From an uncultured Christensenellaceae bacterium (GTDB lineage: Bacteria > Bacillota > Clostridia > Christensenellales > Pumilibacteraceae): a stretch of DNA of 64,000 nucleotides. Below, piece by piece: positions 17,580-26,480 of this stretch. Each line of letters opens with the position of its first letter. Position 1 is the first letter of the stretch. The stretch covers positions 186,001-250,000 of the forward strand of contig CAJUPB010000001.1 of assembly GCA_910588155.1 (NCBI GenBank). The letters are read 5' to 3'. The notes beneath the pieces are model-generated. The model had not been told where the DNA came from, searched no databases, and saw only the letters and a list, made by a program, of their open reading frames with translations. The position numbers and the translations under genes were made by a program.

Positions 17580-19954
17580 AACGAATTTTTCAAATTTTCT
17601 ACGAGAGAAAGAATTTTGGAATCTTTCAGCTCACGCTTCTCGCCCTGCACTATGGAAAGGCGATACCTACCGACGGACGATTTGACCAAACCGAGTTCCG
17701 AAAATACGTTGATTGCCAACATCAATTCCGACAAATCCACTTCTTTTACACGATTTCTGATGCTTTTGGTGTATGCATAAACATTTGCCGCGGAAACATC
17801 GGCATTCTTCCTTATGTAATCGTAGTATCTCCCGAGCGTCAAACGCGAAGTGTCGAGACTTTCTATAAGCCGCTTTCTGTCATCCTGCTTGGGTACGAAA
17901 ATTTCGGCATTCGTCTGCGCATTCAGATATTTAATGAAACCTGCGGACAGCGGTTTGTCCAATAATACGATTTTATTATAAGCCGAGAGCATAAGACCGG
18001 AATCGAAATCGGGCGCAACGATAATGCGCGTGTAATTGTTTTTCGACGAAGGAAACATATACTCGTGCAATACTGCCGCAGATTTTCCGCAAACAGAATT
18101 GAAATCGTCGTAATTTTCTTTATCGAACGCAATAACCAACGTACCGAAAGGCGCATTGCCCACAACGCTCTTCAAATCCGTTTTGTCAAACTCGGTATAT
18201 ACGGCTTTGCCTTCGCAATTTTCCAAATCCGTATATTTTACATAAACCGATTTTGCGCTTTCCTCGTTGACATAGAGTTTCTCCGTACCGATTTCCTTTA
18301 AAACTCCTCGGGGATATTCTCTATTGTTAAATGCATTCAACTGTAATTCCACAATCATATCTTTACGACCGTCGCCGACAGCATAATGATTTTTATTATA
18401 AAAATTGAATGCAAAAATCTGGAAACCGCTTTTGGTTGTTATGGAACTGTGATTGACGTTGCTTTTGCAGAGAGATACCGATAAATCGGTTGCGGAAATC
18501 TTGAACAGCGGCTTTACGAAACCGTTTCCCGTCGGTTCGAGTTTTTCCAACTCCTTAATCAAAGAGACGCTGACCTCGTCGGGATTCAGTTCTATGTCGT
18601 AAGTGCAATACGGCATAAAGTATTCCGTCGGAAACTTGCCGAGATATTCGTTCATACGCTGTTTGAACTCCGCAAGCTTTTCCGTGCGAATGGAAAAACC
18701 CGCAGCCTGACTGTGTCCGCCGAACTCCGTCAACGTATCGCTCACGGCGGAAAGCGCTTCATAGATATTGATATTTTCCACGCTTCTGCACGTTCCCTTA
18801 TAGATTCCGTCGCCCGACGGAACCAGAATGAAAGACGGTCTTTTGAAGTCGTTGGTCAAACGGGCGGCAACTATTCCCGTAATACCCTTTTCCCATTCGG
18901 GACTGCTCAAAACAATACAACGGGAATCGACCAAATTTTCATAGCGCAAATCGGCAACTGCCTCGTCGTAAAGTTTATCGCAAGCAAGTTTTCTCTTGCC
19001 GTTTGCGTCGTTGATTTCCTCTATTATGGAATCGATAACAGCAAAATCGTCGCTTATAAGCATTTCGAAAGCACGATAGGCGTCTCCGATTCTGCCTGCC
19101 GCATTTATGCGGGGAGCAATTTTGAAAGCAATATCCGTGCTTGTAACTTCGTTGCCGAGTCCCTGACTTGCCAATAATCTTTGAATGCCTATATTTTTGC
19201 CTTCCGCAAGCGCGGCAAGTCCCAACTGCACAATCAATCTGTTCTCGTCCAAAAGAGGTACGAGGTCCGCAATGGTAGCCACACACGCCAAGTCATAATA
19301 GTCCGACGCAACTTTTCTTCCGCCCATTGCCTCCACGAGTTTCAAAGCCACGCCTGCTCCGCACAGTGTTTTACAAGGATAGTCGCAATCGCTCTGCTTG
19401 GGATTGACCACTATACAGTCGGGAACGGTGTCGGCAACCTCGTGGTGGTCGGTCACTATCACGTCGACGCCCAAATCAAGCGCAAACTCGACTTCGGCGT
19501 GACCCGAAATACCGCAATCGCACGTCAAAATCAAATCGGGACAGACTTCTTCGATAATTTTTTCCAAAGAAGCCACGTTCAAACCGTAGCCCTCGCCTAT
19601 TCTGTTTGGAATATGCGTGCGAACATTCAAGCCGCGAGAACGCAGATAAAGCGACAAAATCGACGCCGCACAAATGCCGTCCGCATCATAATCGCCGTAT
19701 ACAACCACGACTTCGTCATTGGCTATTGCCTGTTCCAAACGCTCCGACGCGCGCCGCATATCTTTCATTAAAAAGGGGTCGTAAAAATTGTCGGGAGACG
19801 GATTCAAAAACCGCCGAATGCTCTCCTCATCGCTTATTCCGCGGGAAAACAGCACTTCCACGATTTTCGAATGTAAACCGAGTTTTTCCGACGTCTCGTT
19901 TACCGCTCGATTATCTATTTGGACGTCGTTGCGTCTTTTGAATTGAACGTTCAT
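17576..19954 (-). CDS. recJ: Single-stranded-DNA-specific exonuclease RecJ
   Basis: RecJ is a 5'-3' ssDNA exonuclease of recombination and mismatch repair. DHH-family motifs are clear: VVVYGDYDADGIC, LTCDCGISG, VIVTDHHE, then DHHA1 with GGHSQAAGFS. At 792 residues it has the long C-terminal region seen in Firmicutes RecJ. The SD before the ATG is weak. A terminator hairpin lies between secF and this gene, and no strong promoter was found, so expression may depend on read-through. Confidence 0.96.
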   Translation of the reverse strand: MNVQFKRRNDVQIDNRAVNETSEKLGLHSKIVEVLFSRGISDEESIRRFLNPSPDNFYDPFLMKDMRRASERLEQAIANDEVVVVYGDYDADGICAASILSLYLRSRGLNVRTHIPNRIGEGYGLNVASLEKIIEEVCPDLILTCDCGISGHAEVEFALDLGVDVIVTDHHEVADTVPDCIVVNPKQSDCDYPCKTLCGAGVALKLVEAMGGRKVASDYYDLACVATIADLVPLLDENRLIVQLGLAALAEGKNIGIQRLLASQGLGNEVTSTDIAFKIAPRINAAGRIGDAYRAFEMLISDDFAVIDSIIEEINDANGKRKLACDKLYDEAVADLRYENLVDSRCIVLSSPEWEKGITGIVAARLTNDFKRPSFILVPSGDGIYKGTCRSVENINIYEALSAVSDTLTEFGGHSQAAGFSIRTEKLAEFKQRMNEYLGKFPTEYFMPYCTYDIELNPDEVSVSLIKELEKLEPTGNGFVKPLFKISATDLSVSLCKSNVNHSSITTKSGFQIFAFNFYNKNHYAVGDGRKDMIVELQLNAFNNREYPRGVLKEIGTEKLYVNEESAKSVYVKYTDLENCEGKAVYTEFDKTDLKSVVGNAPFGTLVIAFDKENYDDFNSVCGKSAAVLHEYMFPSSKNNYTRIIVAPDFDSGLMLSAYNKIVLLDKPLSAGFIKYLNAQTNAEIFVPKQDDRKRLIESLDTSRLTLGRYYDYIRKNADVSAANVYAYTKSIRNRVKEVDLSELMLAINVFSELGLVKSSVGRYRLSIVQGEKRELKDSKILSLVENLKNSL

Positions 19955-19971
19955 TTGATATTCTCTCTACA

Positions 19972-20004
19972 AAAATAAGCCCTCATAAAACGAAGGCTTA
20001 TTTT
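19972..20004 (-). terminator. Terminator after secF
   Basis: On the minus strand an A/T-flanked stem (AAAATAAGCC with GGCTTATTTT, plus TTC/GAG) closes on a 7-base loop and ends in TTTTTG. It lies between the secF stop and recJ. Confidence 0.85.
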
Positions 20005-20019
20005 AAATTATTTTACTCT

Positions 20020-21288
20020 TTAATGAGCCGCGGTAGCCTTCTTGACTTCTTTCGTTCCGGACTGCAAACCCTTTTTCTTTCTGTCCTTCCACGACGCCCA
20101 AATAGGCGGCGAAATGAATATCGAAGAATACGTTCCCGCAAGAAGACCGATTATAATCGGCAGAGCGAAAATCTTTATGTCTCTCACACCGAGAATTGCA
20201 ACCATTCCTATTGTGAGCAAAGTCGTCAAAGTGGTGTTCACCGAACGCAACAGCGTTTCCCCGACGGATTTATTTGCTATAAATGCCGCTGTGGAGGTCT
20301 TTGCCATTTCGGACTTTTTGTTTTCTCTTATTCTGTCGAAGATGACTATTGTATTATTTATGGAATATCCGAGAATTGTAATCAAAGCAGCGATAAACGT
20401 GCTGTTTATCTCTATACGGAATATTGCCATAAAGCAGAACATAATCAGTATGTCGTGGAACAATGCAATGATTGCCGACAGACCGCTTGTCAGCTCGAAA
20501 CGGAAAGCAATATACACGAGCATCAAGACTACGGACGCAAGAATCGCCGCCAACGCGCTCCACAAAAGCTCTGCGGAAAACGATGCGCTCGTCGCGCTTC
20601 CCAACGATACGAGACCGGAATATCTGTCGTCAATAGTCGCCGCACTTTTTACGCTTTGAGCCACATCTTCGGTGATACTGCCCGAAGTATGAACGGTTAT
20701 CTTCATTCCGTCGGAAGAACGTTCCGCAGACGTAACGGTAATATTCTTGTTTTTCAACTCGTTTTCCACGAGTTCTTCTATCTCGTGCTTGGAATCGTAT
20801 ACGCCGAGAGGCACGGAATATTCTATTACTATATCGGAAGACGATATTACCACACTCGGTATTATCTTGAAAATCGACGCCAACTCTTTTTGGAGCTTCG
20901 GATTGATTTCCTCGTCCATTATGCGTTCTTCCGCATCTACTTTGTACATAATGTGCAGAGCCGCAGATTCGGCGGTGCCTTGCTGCTGAATTCCTTTGAC
21001 TTTGACGTTGTAGCTGCTTCCGTTTTCGTCTTTCACGCCTTCTATTATATTGCGAATCTGATTTTCGTATTCGGCGCGGTTTTCGGTCGTCAACTTCGTC
21101 CCCAACGTCACGTCCAACGAATATCCGCCCGTAAAGTCGGTGCCGAGATTTAACGGAGAACCCAAAACGAGACCGTAAATCAACATCATTATCGCCGTTA
21201 CCGCAACGATGATTACCGGAATCAAAAAGAAAATCTTTTTCTTTTCGACTATTTTCAAGTCTTTATCGAGAAGATTAGATATTTTCAC
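20020..21288 (-). CDS. secF: Protein translocase subunit SecF
   Basis: SecF pairs with SecD to pull secreted proteins across the membrane using the proton or sodium gradient. The 422-residue protein has an N-terminal helix, the GTDFTGGYSLDV strand, an external domain and five C-terminal membrane helices with the family pattern ITILGYSINNTIVIFDRIRE. The start is GTG, 8 bases after GGGAGG, and overlaps the end of secD by 14 bases. Confidence 0.97.
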   Translation of the reverse strand: MKISNLLDKDLKIVEKKKIFFLIPVIIVAVTAIMMLIYGLVLGSPLNLGTDFTGGYSLDVTLGTKLTTENRAEYENQIRNIIEGVKDENGSSYNVKVKGIQQQGTAESAALHIMYKVDAEERIMDEEINPKLQKELASIFKIIPSVVISSSDIVIEYSVPLGVYDSKHEIEELVENELKNKNITVTSAERSSDGMKITVHTSGSITEDVAQSVKSAATIDDRYSGLVSLGSATSASFSAELLWSALAAILASVVLMLVYIAFRFELTSGLSAIIALFHDILIMFCFMAIFRIEINSTFIAALITILGYSINNTIVIFDRIRENKKSEMAKTSTAAFIANKSVGETLLRSVNTTLTTLLTIGMVAILGVRDIKIFALPIIIGLLAGTYSSIFISPPIWASWKDRKKKGLQSGTKEVKKATAAH

Positions 21289-22681
21289 TTACCAATCCTC
21301 CCGTTTGTTTGTCCTTATTATGCTTTGCACGCTTCTTTTCCTCTTTTGCCGCTTGCTCTTTATCCATTTCTCTCTGAACGCTCACGTCGGTTTGGTCCGC
21401 CTCCACGTCCTCGAATCCCTTGCCTCTGCGGAAACCGTAGAGCTTTGCATTCGTAGAGTTGATATTGACAAAATATTTGACAAGTCCTCTCGTCACAATC
21501 ATAGACGTAAACAGAGACAAAACTATGCCGAGCAACAGCGTAATCGCAAAACCGCGTATCGAACCCGTGCCGAATATCAGCAGCATTACGCCCGCTATTA
21601 TAGTTGTCACGTTACTGTCGATTATCGCCATTGTTGCGCGTCTGAAACCGGCATAAGTGGACGCCATAATAGATTTGCCGTTACGGTATTCGAATTTCAT
21701 TCTCTCGTAGATTATGACGTTCGCGTCGACCGCCATACCCAAGCTCAATATGATACCCGCGATACCCGGCAACGTGAGCTGAACTCCCGGAATAACCGAA
21801 AGGAAGAACAGCATCAAAACAGAATATATCAACAAACTCGACGATGCAATCGCACCGAGTAATCTGTAAAATACGCAAAGGAAAATAATTACCAAAGCCA
21901 AACCGATGATACCGGCAAGCAGACCGTAGAACAGCGCCTGTTCGCCCAAAGTCGCGGATACTGTGGAGCTGTCCAAAAGCGCAAGACGAACTTCGAACGT
22001 TCCGCTCATTATCTGGTCGGAAAGTTTCTTCGCCGCTTCATAGCTCTCCATACCGTTTATCACTGCTCTGCCGCCGGCTATGCCTTCGTTTATGGTGGCG
22101 GTCTGAATCTTCTGTTCTTCTTCGCCTTCGACCTGGACATAAATAGACATTGCCTGTCCTACGTTATCCGAAGTTGCCTCGTGGAACTTGTCCGCACCTT
22201 CCGAGTTAAGCGACAATTGCACAACGTAGCCGTCGCTTGCCGAATAACCCGGTTCCGCCTTTATGATGTGGTCGCCAGTCAAAACCGTTTCGTTATTGCT
22301 GTCGAGTCTGAAATATATCGAAGCCGGTTTGCCGATTATTTCGAAAATTTCCTTGGGATTATCCACGTCGGGAACTTCTACACGCAAACGGGTCGTACCC
22401 TCTTTTACTATCGTCGCCTCCGTGTAACCTTTGCTGCTCAAAAGATTAAGCAACATAGTTCTCGTGCCTTCCATTCTTTCATCGAGATTTTCGGTATTTT
22501 CATCGGCAGCTTCGTATACCGCATACACGCCGCCTTTAAGGTCCAAGCCCAAGCTGATGGATTTCGCAAATGACTTATATGTCGTGAAACCGATATCAAA
22601 AGAACAGAAGGACAACACAATTCCGATTATAAGAACAACGCCAATAATACATAACTTAATAATTGACGATTTTTTCTTCAT
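21275..22681 (-). CDS. secD: Protein translocase subunit SecD
   Basis: SecD is the first half of the SecDF export motor. It has an N-terminal helix, LGLDLKGGVYAVYE, the periplasmic-type P1 domain, then six membrane helices with GMAVDANVIIYERMK. The ATG at 22681 has GCAGGAGG upstream. Length (468) fits a SecD separate from SecF. A promoter lies about 30 bases upstream. Confidence 0.97.
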   Translation of the reverse strand: MKKKSSIIKLCIIGVVLIIGIVLSFCSFDIGFTTYKSFAKSISLGLDLKGGVYAVYEAADENTENLDERMEGTRTMLLNLLSSKGYTEATIVKEGTTRLRVEVPDVDNPKEIFEIIGKPASIYFRLDSNNETVLTGDHIIKAEPGYSASDGYVVQLSLNSEGADKFHEATSDNVGQAMSIYVQVEGEEEQKIQTATINEGIAGGRAVINGMESYEAAKKLSDQIMSGTFEVRLALLDSSTVSATLGEQALFYGLLAGIIGLALVIIFLCVFYRLLGAIASSSLLIYSVLMLFFLSVIPGVQLTLPGIAGIILSLGMAVDANVIIYERMKFEYRNGKSIMASTYAGFRRATMAIIDSNVTTIIAGVMLLIFGTGSIRGFAITLLLGIVLSLFTSMIVTRGLVKYFVNINSTNAKLYGFRRGKGFEDVEADQTDVSVQREMDKEQAAKEEKKRAKHNKDKQTGGLVSENI

Positions 22682-22709
22682 CTGAAAGCCTCCTGCATAC
22701 AATGTTCTA

Positions 22710-22739
22710 ATTATATAATAAATCGAACCGTTTCGTCAA
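22710..22739 (-). promoter_or_regulatory. Promoter for secD-secF
   Basis: On the minus strand TTGACG (22734-22739) and TATAAT (22710-22715) are 18 bases apart in the gap between scfB and secD. Confidence 0.75.
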
Positions 22740-22774
22740 ATAAAACAAGCCCTTATTTGCGCATAAATACAAAT

Positions 22775-24112
22775 TTAATTTTCGCATTCGATGCTGTTTA
22801 CGGCAAGCGCGCATTCGATACGTTTACGCATAAGCTCGCACGCTCCGCGATACGGTTTATCGAAACTGCCGTTGAAATTGAACGCATTGGCGTTGCATCC
22901 GCCGCTACAATAATACTTTGCCCAACAGTCGGGACAGTTCTCTTTCGTAGTCACGTTTGTTGCCGCAAAGCGCTGCGGTATCGTCGTTTCGAATGTTCCG
23001 TCTTTAACGTTGCCTATCACGAAACTGTCGTTTCCGTCGAACTGGTGACAAGGATATATATTGCCGTCGGGATTGACAGCCACATATTCGCAACCCGCTC
23101 CGCAGCCCGTAAGGCGTTTCGCCTCGCACGGACCTTCTTTCAGGTTCAGTATGAAGTGAAAGAACTCGAAATGCTTGTCCGTATTTCTGCGCCGCAAATA
23201 TTCCTCCGCGAGTTCGTCGTATTGCTTTTTCAAGTACTCGATGTGCTCCTCTTTTATCGCCAACCTATTGGTTTCGGGCAGCACTACGGGTTCTACGGAA
23301 ATACAATCGAATCCCAAGTCGTTGAGAGCCAATACATCCTTTGCGAAATCCGTATTGAGCGCAGTGAAAGTTCCTCGAACGAAATATTGCCTGTCGCCGC
23401 GCAATTCCTTGAAACGCAAGGCATTTTTCAATACCATATCGTAAGAATCTTTGCCGCCGAGTGTCTTTCTCACGCAATTATGCACATTTTTGCGTCCGTC
23501 TATACTGACGACAACGTTATACATTTCTTTATTGCAATACTCGGTGACTTCGTCGTTTAAAAGAACGGCGTTGGTGGTTATCGTAAAGCGAAATTTCTTG
23601 CCGAATTTTTCTTCCAGAGAGCGAGCATACGCGACTGTTTTTTTGACTACATCGAAATTGAGCAGAGGTTCGCCGCCGAAAAAGTCCACTTCGAGATTCT
23701 TCCTTTTGCCGCTTTTTGCAACCAAAAAATCGATTGCTTTAAGCGCCACATCCAACGGCATATTCTTACGCTCTTTGTTATACGTTCCGCCGTCGGCAAA
23801 ACAATATTCGCATTTCAAGTTGCAGTTATGCGAAATGTTCAGGCACATCGCTTTGATAATGCCGCTATAAACAGGTTTTGCGTATGTATGCGCGGGAGTA
23901 AACAGAACACCCTCTTTTATCAATTCGTCTATTTCGGATTCGACAGCGGCTATTTCGCTGTTCTCATAACAGGAAAAAGCCCCCTCCGAAACTTCATCGG
24001 GAGCTATTCGCCTATCGACGACCTTTTTTGTCAATTCGTCTATTTCAAATAACGAGCCGCTCTCAGTATCCAACATAAAGACGCGGCCGACACATCGAAA
24101 AGTGTGTACCAT
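22775..24112 (-). CDS. scfB: SCIFF peptide radical SAM maturase
   Basis: ScfB installs thioether cross-links in the SCIFF peptide ScfA. An N-terminal RRE-like peptide-binding region (residues 1-75) precedes the radical SAM motif C97-x3-C101-x2-C104. A SPASM domain follows with its cysteine set (CEAKRLTGCGAGCEY, YPCHQFDG, CPDCWAKYYCSGGC) for two more iron-sulfur clusters. The ATG at 24112 is chosen because MVHTF matches the family's usual N-terminus; a TTG lies five codons upstream. The SD is weak, which would keep enzyme levels below those of the precursor. scfA is directly upstream. Confidence 0.95.
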   Translation of the reverse strand: MVHTFRCVGRVFMLDTESGSLFEIDELTKKVVDRRIAPDEVSEGAFSCYENSEIAAVESEIDELIKEGVLFTPAHTYAKPVYSGIIKAMCLNISHNCNLKCEYCFADGGTYNKERKNMPLDVALKAIDFLVAKSGKRKNLEVDFFGGEPLLNFDVVKKTVAYARSLEEKFGKKFRFTITTNAVLLNDEVTEYCNKEMYNVVVSIDGRKNVHNCVRKTLGGKDSYDMVLKNALRFKELRGDRQYFVRGTFTALNTDFAKDVLALNDLGFDCISVEPVVLPETNRLAIKEEHIEYLKKQYDELAEEYLRRRNTDKHFEFFHFILNLKEGPCEAKRLTGCGAGCEYVAVNPDGNIYPCHQFDGNDSFVIGNVKDGTFETTIPQRFAATNVTTKENCPDCWAKYYCSGGCNANAFNFNGSFDKPYRGACELMRKRIECALAVNSIECEN

Positions 24113-24143
24113 TAAATTGTCCGACAATCAAAAACCGATTGTT

Positions 24144-24320
24144 TTATCCCTGTATTTCTTTCTCTACCTTATTGACCTTGACGGTTTTGCGCTCGCAAGA
24201 CTGATTTCCGACCGTGCAGCTTGTTTTGCAAGCCGACTGACAACTCGTCTGACATTCTCCGCAACCGCTTTCGCAGCCTCTGTCAATCGTCGATTTTACA
24301 ATAGTCTTAATATGCTTCAT
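24144..24320 (-). CDS. scfA: SCIFF ribosomally made peptide precursor
   Basis: This is the precursor of the near-universal Clostridia RiPP 'six cysteines in forty-five residues'. It starts MKHIKT and holds the invariant core GECQTSCQSACKTSCTVGNQ. The ATG at 24320 has GGAGG six bases upstream. Two differences from the family norm are visible: seven cysteines rather than six (an added RGCESGC), and a 16-residue charged tail after the last cysteine, giving 58 residues. It has its own promoter, and the maturase scfB follows at once. The mature product's role is unknown in the family. Confidence 0.94.
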   Translation of the reverse strand: MKHIKTIVKSTIDRGCESGCGECQTSCQSACKTSCTVGNQSCERKTVKVNKVEKEIQG

Positions 24321-24350
24321 ATTGACCTCCGAATCTGTCATTATGTATAA

Positions 24351-24379
24351 ATTATACTAAAAACGAAGGGAAAAATCAA
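24351..24379 (-). promoter_or_regulatory. Promoter for scfA-scfB
   Basis: On the minus strand TTGATT (24374-24379) and a perfect TATAAT (24351-24356) are separated by 17 bases. The expected start is about 25 bases before the scfA start codon. Confidence 0.78.
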
Positions 24380-24407
24380 GCATTTGGGCAAACCTTTTTC
24401 AATAAAG

Positions 24408-24797
24408 CTATTTTCTTATGTTCGCCGTTATTATACCGCTCAAAAAGCCGCTTACGCATCCGATTGCTACGTCGTTGAGAATCGTCAGGTCAAACTTGAA
24501 AGCCCCGTCCAAAAGCGAGAAAATGACGAAAGCAAGCGCGGTATAGAACAAACCGACGGCTATACCTTTCACCCATCCGTTTTTCGGAATCTTGAAACTC
24601 ACGAGACAAGCCACGAGAACGCTGACGCCTTTAAGAACCTGATTGATAATCGGAATCGCCCCCGAAGGAACGTTGAACAATTTGATTACGAGAGCAGCAA
24701 GCAGCACGCCCACGAGAGATATTATCAAAGCTATAATGACAGCCTTAACCACTTCCAAAATCGGACTTTTTTTCTTTGTGACTACTTCGTTTTCCAT
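24408..24797 (-). CDS. TIGR04086-type small membrane protein
   Basis: The 129-residue protein has four predicted membrane helices (about residues 15-40, 45-65, 72-95, 103-125) and a short positive N-terminus. It matches the small family regularly found between yajC and the SCIFF genes in Clostridia. Function is unknown; the context suggests a link to Sec export or to SCIFF. Its SD lies in the 3' arm of a strong hairpin right before the start codon. Confidence 0.8.
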   Translation of the reverse strand: MENEVVTKKKSPILEVVKAVIIALIISLVGVLLAALVIKLFNVPSGAIPIINQVLKGVSVLVACLVSFKIPKNGWVKGIAVGLFYTALAFVIFSLLDGAFKFDLTILNDVAIGCVSGFLSGIITANIRK

Positions 24798-24802
24798 TAA
24801 AA

Positions 24803-24841
24803 AACCTCCGCTTATCTATTGGTATAAGATATGCGGAGGTT
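24803..24841 (-). terminator. Hairpin burying the SD of the membrane-protein gene and resembling a terminator for yajC
   Basis: On the minus strand a perfect 9-bp outer stem (AACCTCCGC with GCGGAGGTT) plus an inner ATCT/AGAT stem is followed by TTTTTT and then, after AA, the ATG at 24797. The 3' arm carries GCGGAGG, the SD of that gene. The structure could end yajC transcripts, limit translation of the next gene, or both. Confidence 0.75.
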
Positions 24842-24862
24842 CCTTCGTTTATGATATTAAAA

Positions 24863-25450
24863 TTACTTTTTGGCAGTGCTCGATTTCTTTGCTTTGGACT
24901 TCGAAGAATTCGCCGACGGCGTGAGAGACGTCTTTTTTTCCTCGACCTGCTCGGACACGGTTTCTTCCTTCTTTTCTTCCGCGACGGTTGCCGCCTGTTC
25001 GGATTCCACTCGCGTATCGACCGTTTCCGACTTTTCTTCTTTCTGCTCGACGGCAGGCACTTCCTCCGCCTGTTCCGCTTTGGCGTCGTTTACGGTCTCG
25101 ACTTGATTTTCATTTTCCGAATACACGCCGACAGCGTCGGACATAACCTGATATACCGCCTGAATGTCGAATACCATTGTGGTTTTGCTTCCGTCTCTGC
25201 CCGTTTCGATAACCATTTCTTTGTCTACGGGCGAAGTCTGTCTTATCTCTATGACTTTGCCTATTATGCCGCCGACGGTTTTTATGGTCGAACCCACTTT
25301 GACCGAATCTTGCAATGCGTTTATTTGCTTCTGTCTTTTCTTGTTCGTGAACATAGGAAGCACGATTATTACTATTACCATTGCAACCAAAAGCACAATC
25401 AAAAGAATTTGGTCGATGCTGGGCGCAGCTAAAAGATTTCTGAAATTCAT
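24863..25450 (-). CDS. yajC: Preprotein translocase subunit YajC with long C-terminal tail
   Basis: YajC is a small accessory subunit of SecDF. One membrane helix (about residues 13-33) leads into a domain with KVGSTIKTVGGIIGKV. Usual YajC proteins are about 90-110 residues; this one runs to 195 through a low-complexity acidic tail rich in Glu/Val/Lys (about 115-175) ending in a basic Ser/Lys stretch. The start has a GGAG site. A promoter lies at 25480-25508. Position upstream of the SCIFF and secDF genes is usual for Clostridia. Confidence 0.92.
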   Translation of the reverse strand: MNFRNLLAAPSIDQILLIVLLVAMVIVIIVLPMFTNKKRQKQINALQDSVKVGSTIKTVGGIIGKVIEIRQTSPVDKEMVIETGRDGSKTTMVFDIQAVYQVMSDAVGVYSENENQVETVNDAKAEQAEEVPAVEQKEEKSETVDTRVESEQAATVAEEKKEETVSEQVEEKKTSLTPSANSSKSKAKKSSTAKK

Positions 25451-25479
25451 TTTATATCTCCATTTGTTTTATTACCATA

Positions 25480-25508
25480 ATTTTATCACAGTAATTGCAA
25501 TTAAGCAA
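25480..25508 (-). promoter_or_regulatory. Promoter for yajC
   Basis: On the minus strand TTGCTT (25503-25508) and TAAAAT (25480-25485) are separated by 17 bases, about 30 bases before the yajC start. Confidence 0.6.
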
Positions 25509-25534
25509 GCAAATGGAATGCCAAAAAGACTATT

Positions 25535-26293
25535 TCATCTGTTTGTCACAATATTTTTGGGTAATGTTTTTACCTTTGCGTCAAAAACCTCTACCAATCG
25601 ACAATACAGCTTACTGTCGAAAAGCTCCCCGCATATTTCCAATTCTATCGGCGCAAGGTCGATTAGGTAGAGCATAAGATTATCGCCGCCCTTCGTTACA
25701 AGTTTGAATTCGGAATCGTTGTGCATACCCGTCAGCATAAACTCGTCGCCCTGCTGTTTCAATTCGAGTTTCATTATTTTCGGGTCTATCGCACTGACCA
25801 AAAATCGCAACAGCTCGTTCAAAGTCAATTCGTCGTGCAGAAAAGAAGCGTTGGATATTATCAGCGTGCAAATTTCGTCCCAGCGCTTTTTCAATTCGGA
25901 AAGTCGAAAATCGAACAATCCGTCAAGGCTTATGAACGGCGTCACTTTCACTATCGACAACAACAATTCCCGTTCGCATTCTCTGTCGAAAGCCACGAGC
26001 GTGTGAAGCAAAAGTCGATAGGTGGACTTTCCTATCTTCAAATGAGACAGCTTGGAATCGATATAGCACATCTTTCCTATCGTTTCCATAAGCTCGACAA
26101 TTCCGTCTGCGATAATGGCGCTTAACGTCTTCTTGCTTCCGCACTCGCCCGCAAGCCCCAAATTGACGTATCCGTCCGATTCCGCAACGGCAATAACTCC
26201 GCCCGCAGATTTAATCCGAGGCTCTAAAATCTTATTCAGCGCATATATCCAGAAAGCTCTGTTTTCGTTGACTTTGATACTAATCTGATACAT
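25535..26293 (-). CDS. Possible YtxC-like sporulation protein
   Basis: This 252-residue soluble protein is not recognised with certainty. The middle (residues ~95-160) reads like the YtxC family of putative sporulation proteins: LVAFDRECERELL, then DGLFDFRLSELKKRWDEI and a conserved-looking helix. No signal peptide or membrane helix is seen. The ATG follows GGGGATTT. It stands alone between purB's terminator and yajC's promoter. YtxC itself has no established function, so only a family guess is made. Confidence 0.5.
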   Translation of the reverse strand: MYQISIKVNENRAFWIYALNKILEPRIKSAGGVIAVAESDGYVNLGLAGECGSKKTLSAIIADGIVELMETIGKMCYIDSKLSHLKIGKSTYRLLLHTLVAFDRECERELLLSIVKVTPFISLDGLFDFRLSELKKRWDEICTLIISNASFLHDELTLNELLRFLVSAIDPKIMKLELKQQGDEFMLTGMHNDSEFKLVTKGGDNLMLYLIDLAPIELEICGELFDSKLYCRLVEVFDAKVKTLPKNIVTNR

Positions 26294-26434
26294 TTGAAAT
26301 CCCCGCTAATATTTTATGTCGTTGCTCGATATTTTACACATTCTACTTTTCAAACAAACGTAACGCACTTTCTTATGTTATGAGTTTTTTGCCCCAATAA
26401 TGACGTTATATAATAAAACGGCTTTTCCAAATTT

Positions 26435-26465
26435 AAAAGCCTCCGAATTATCCGAAGGCTTTTTT
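26435..26465 (-). terminator. Terminator after purB
   Basis: An AAAAGCCT/AGGCTTTT stem with a G-U-containing inner stem lies just past the purB stop. T-runs on both sides could let it work in both directions. The rest of the 26294-26480 gap shows no recognised gene; a weak SD precedes the YtxC-like gene. Confidence 0.8.
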
Positions 26466-26480
26466 GTCAATTTTTATAAC

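Noticed and set aside
24116..24128. Palindrome ATTGTC-C-GACAAT in front of scfB
   Set aside because: It is perfect but only six bases per arm with one central base, cannot form an RNA hairpin, and has no second copy in the scf region.
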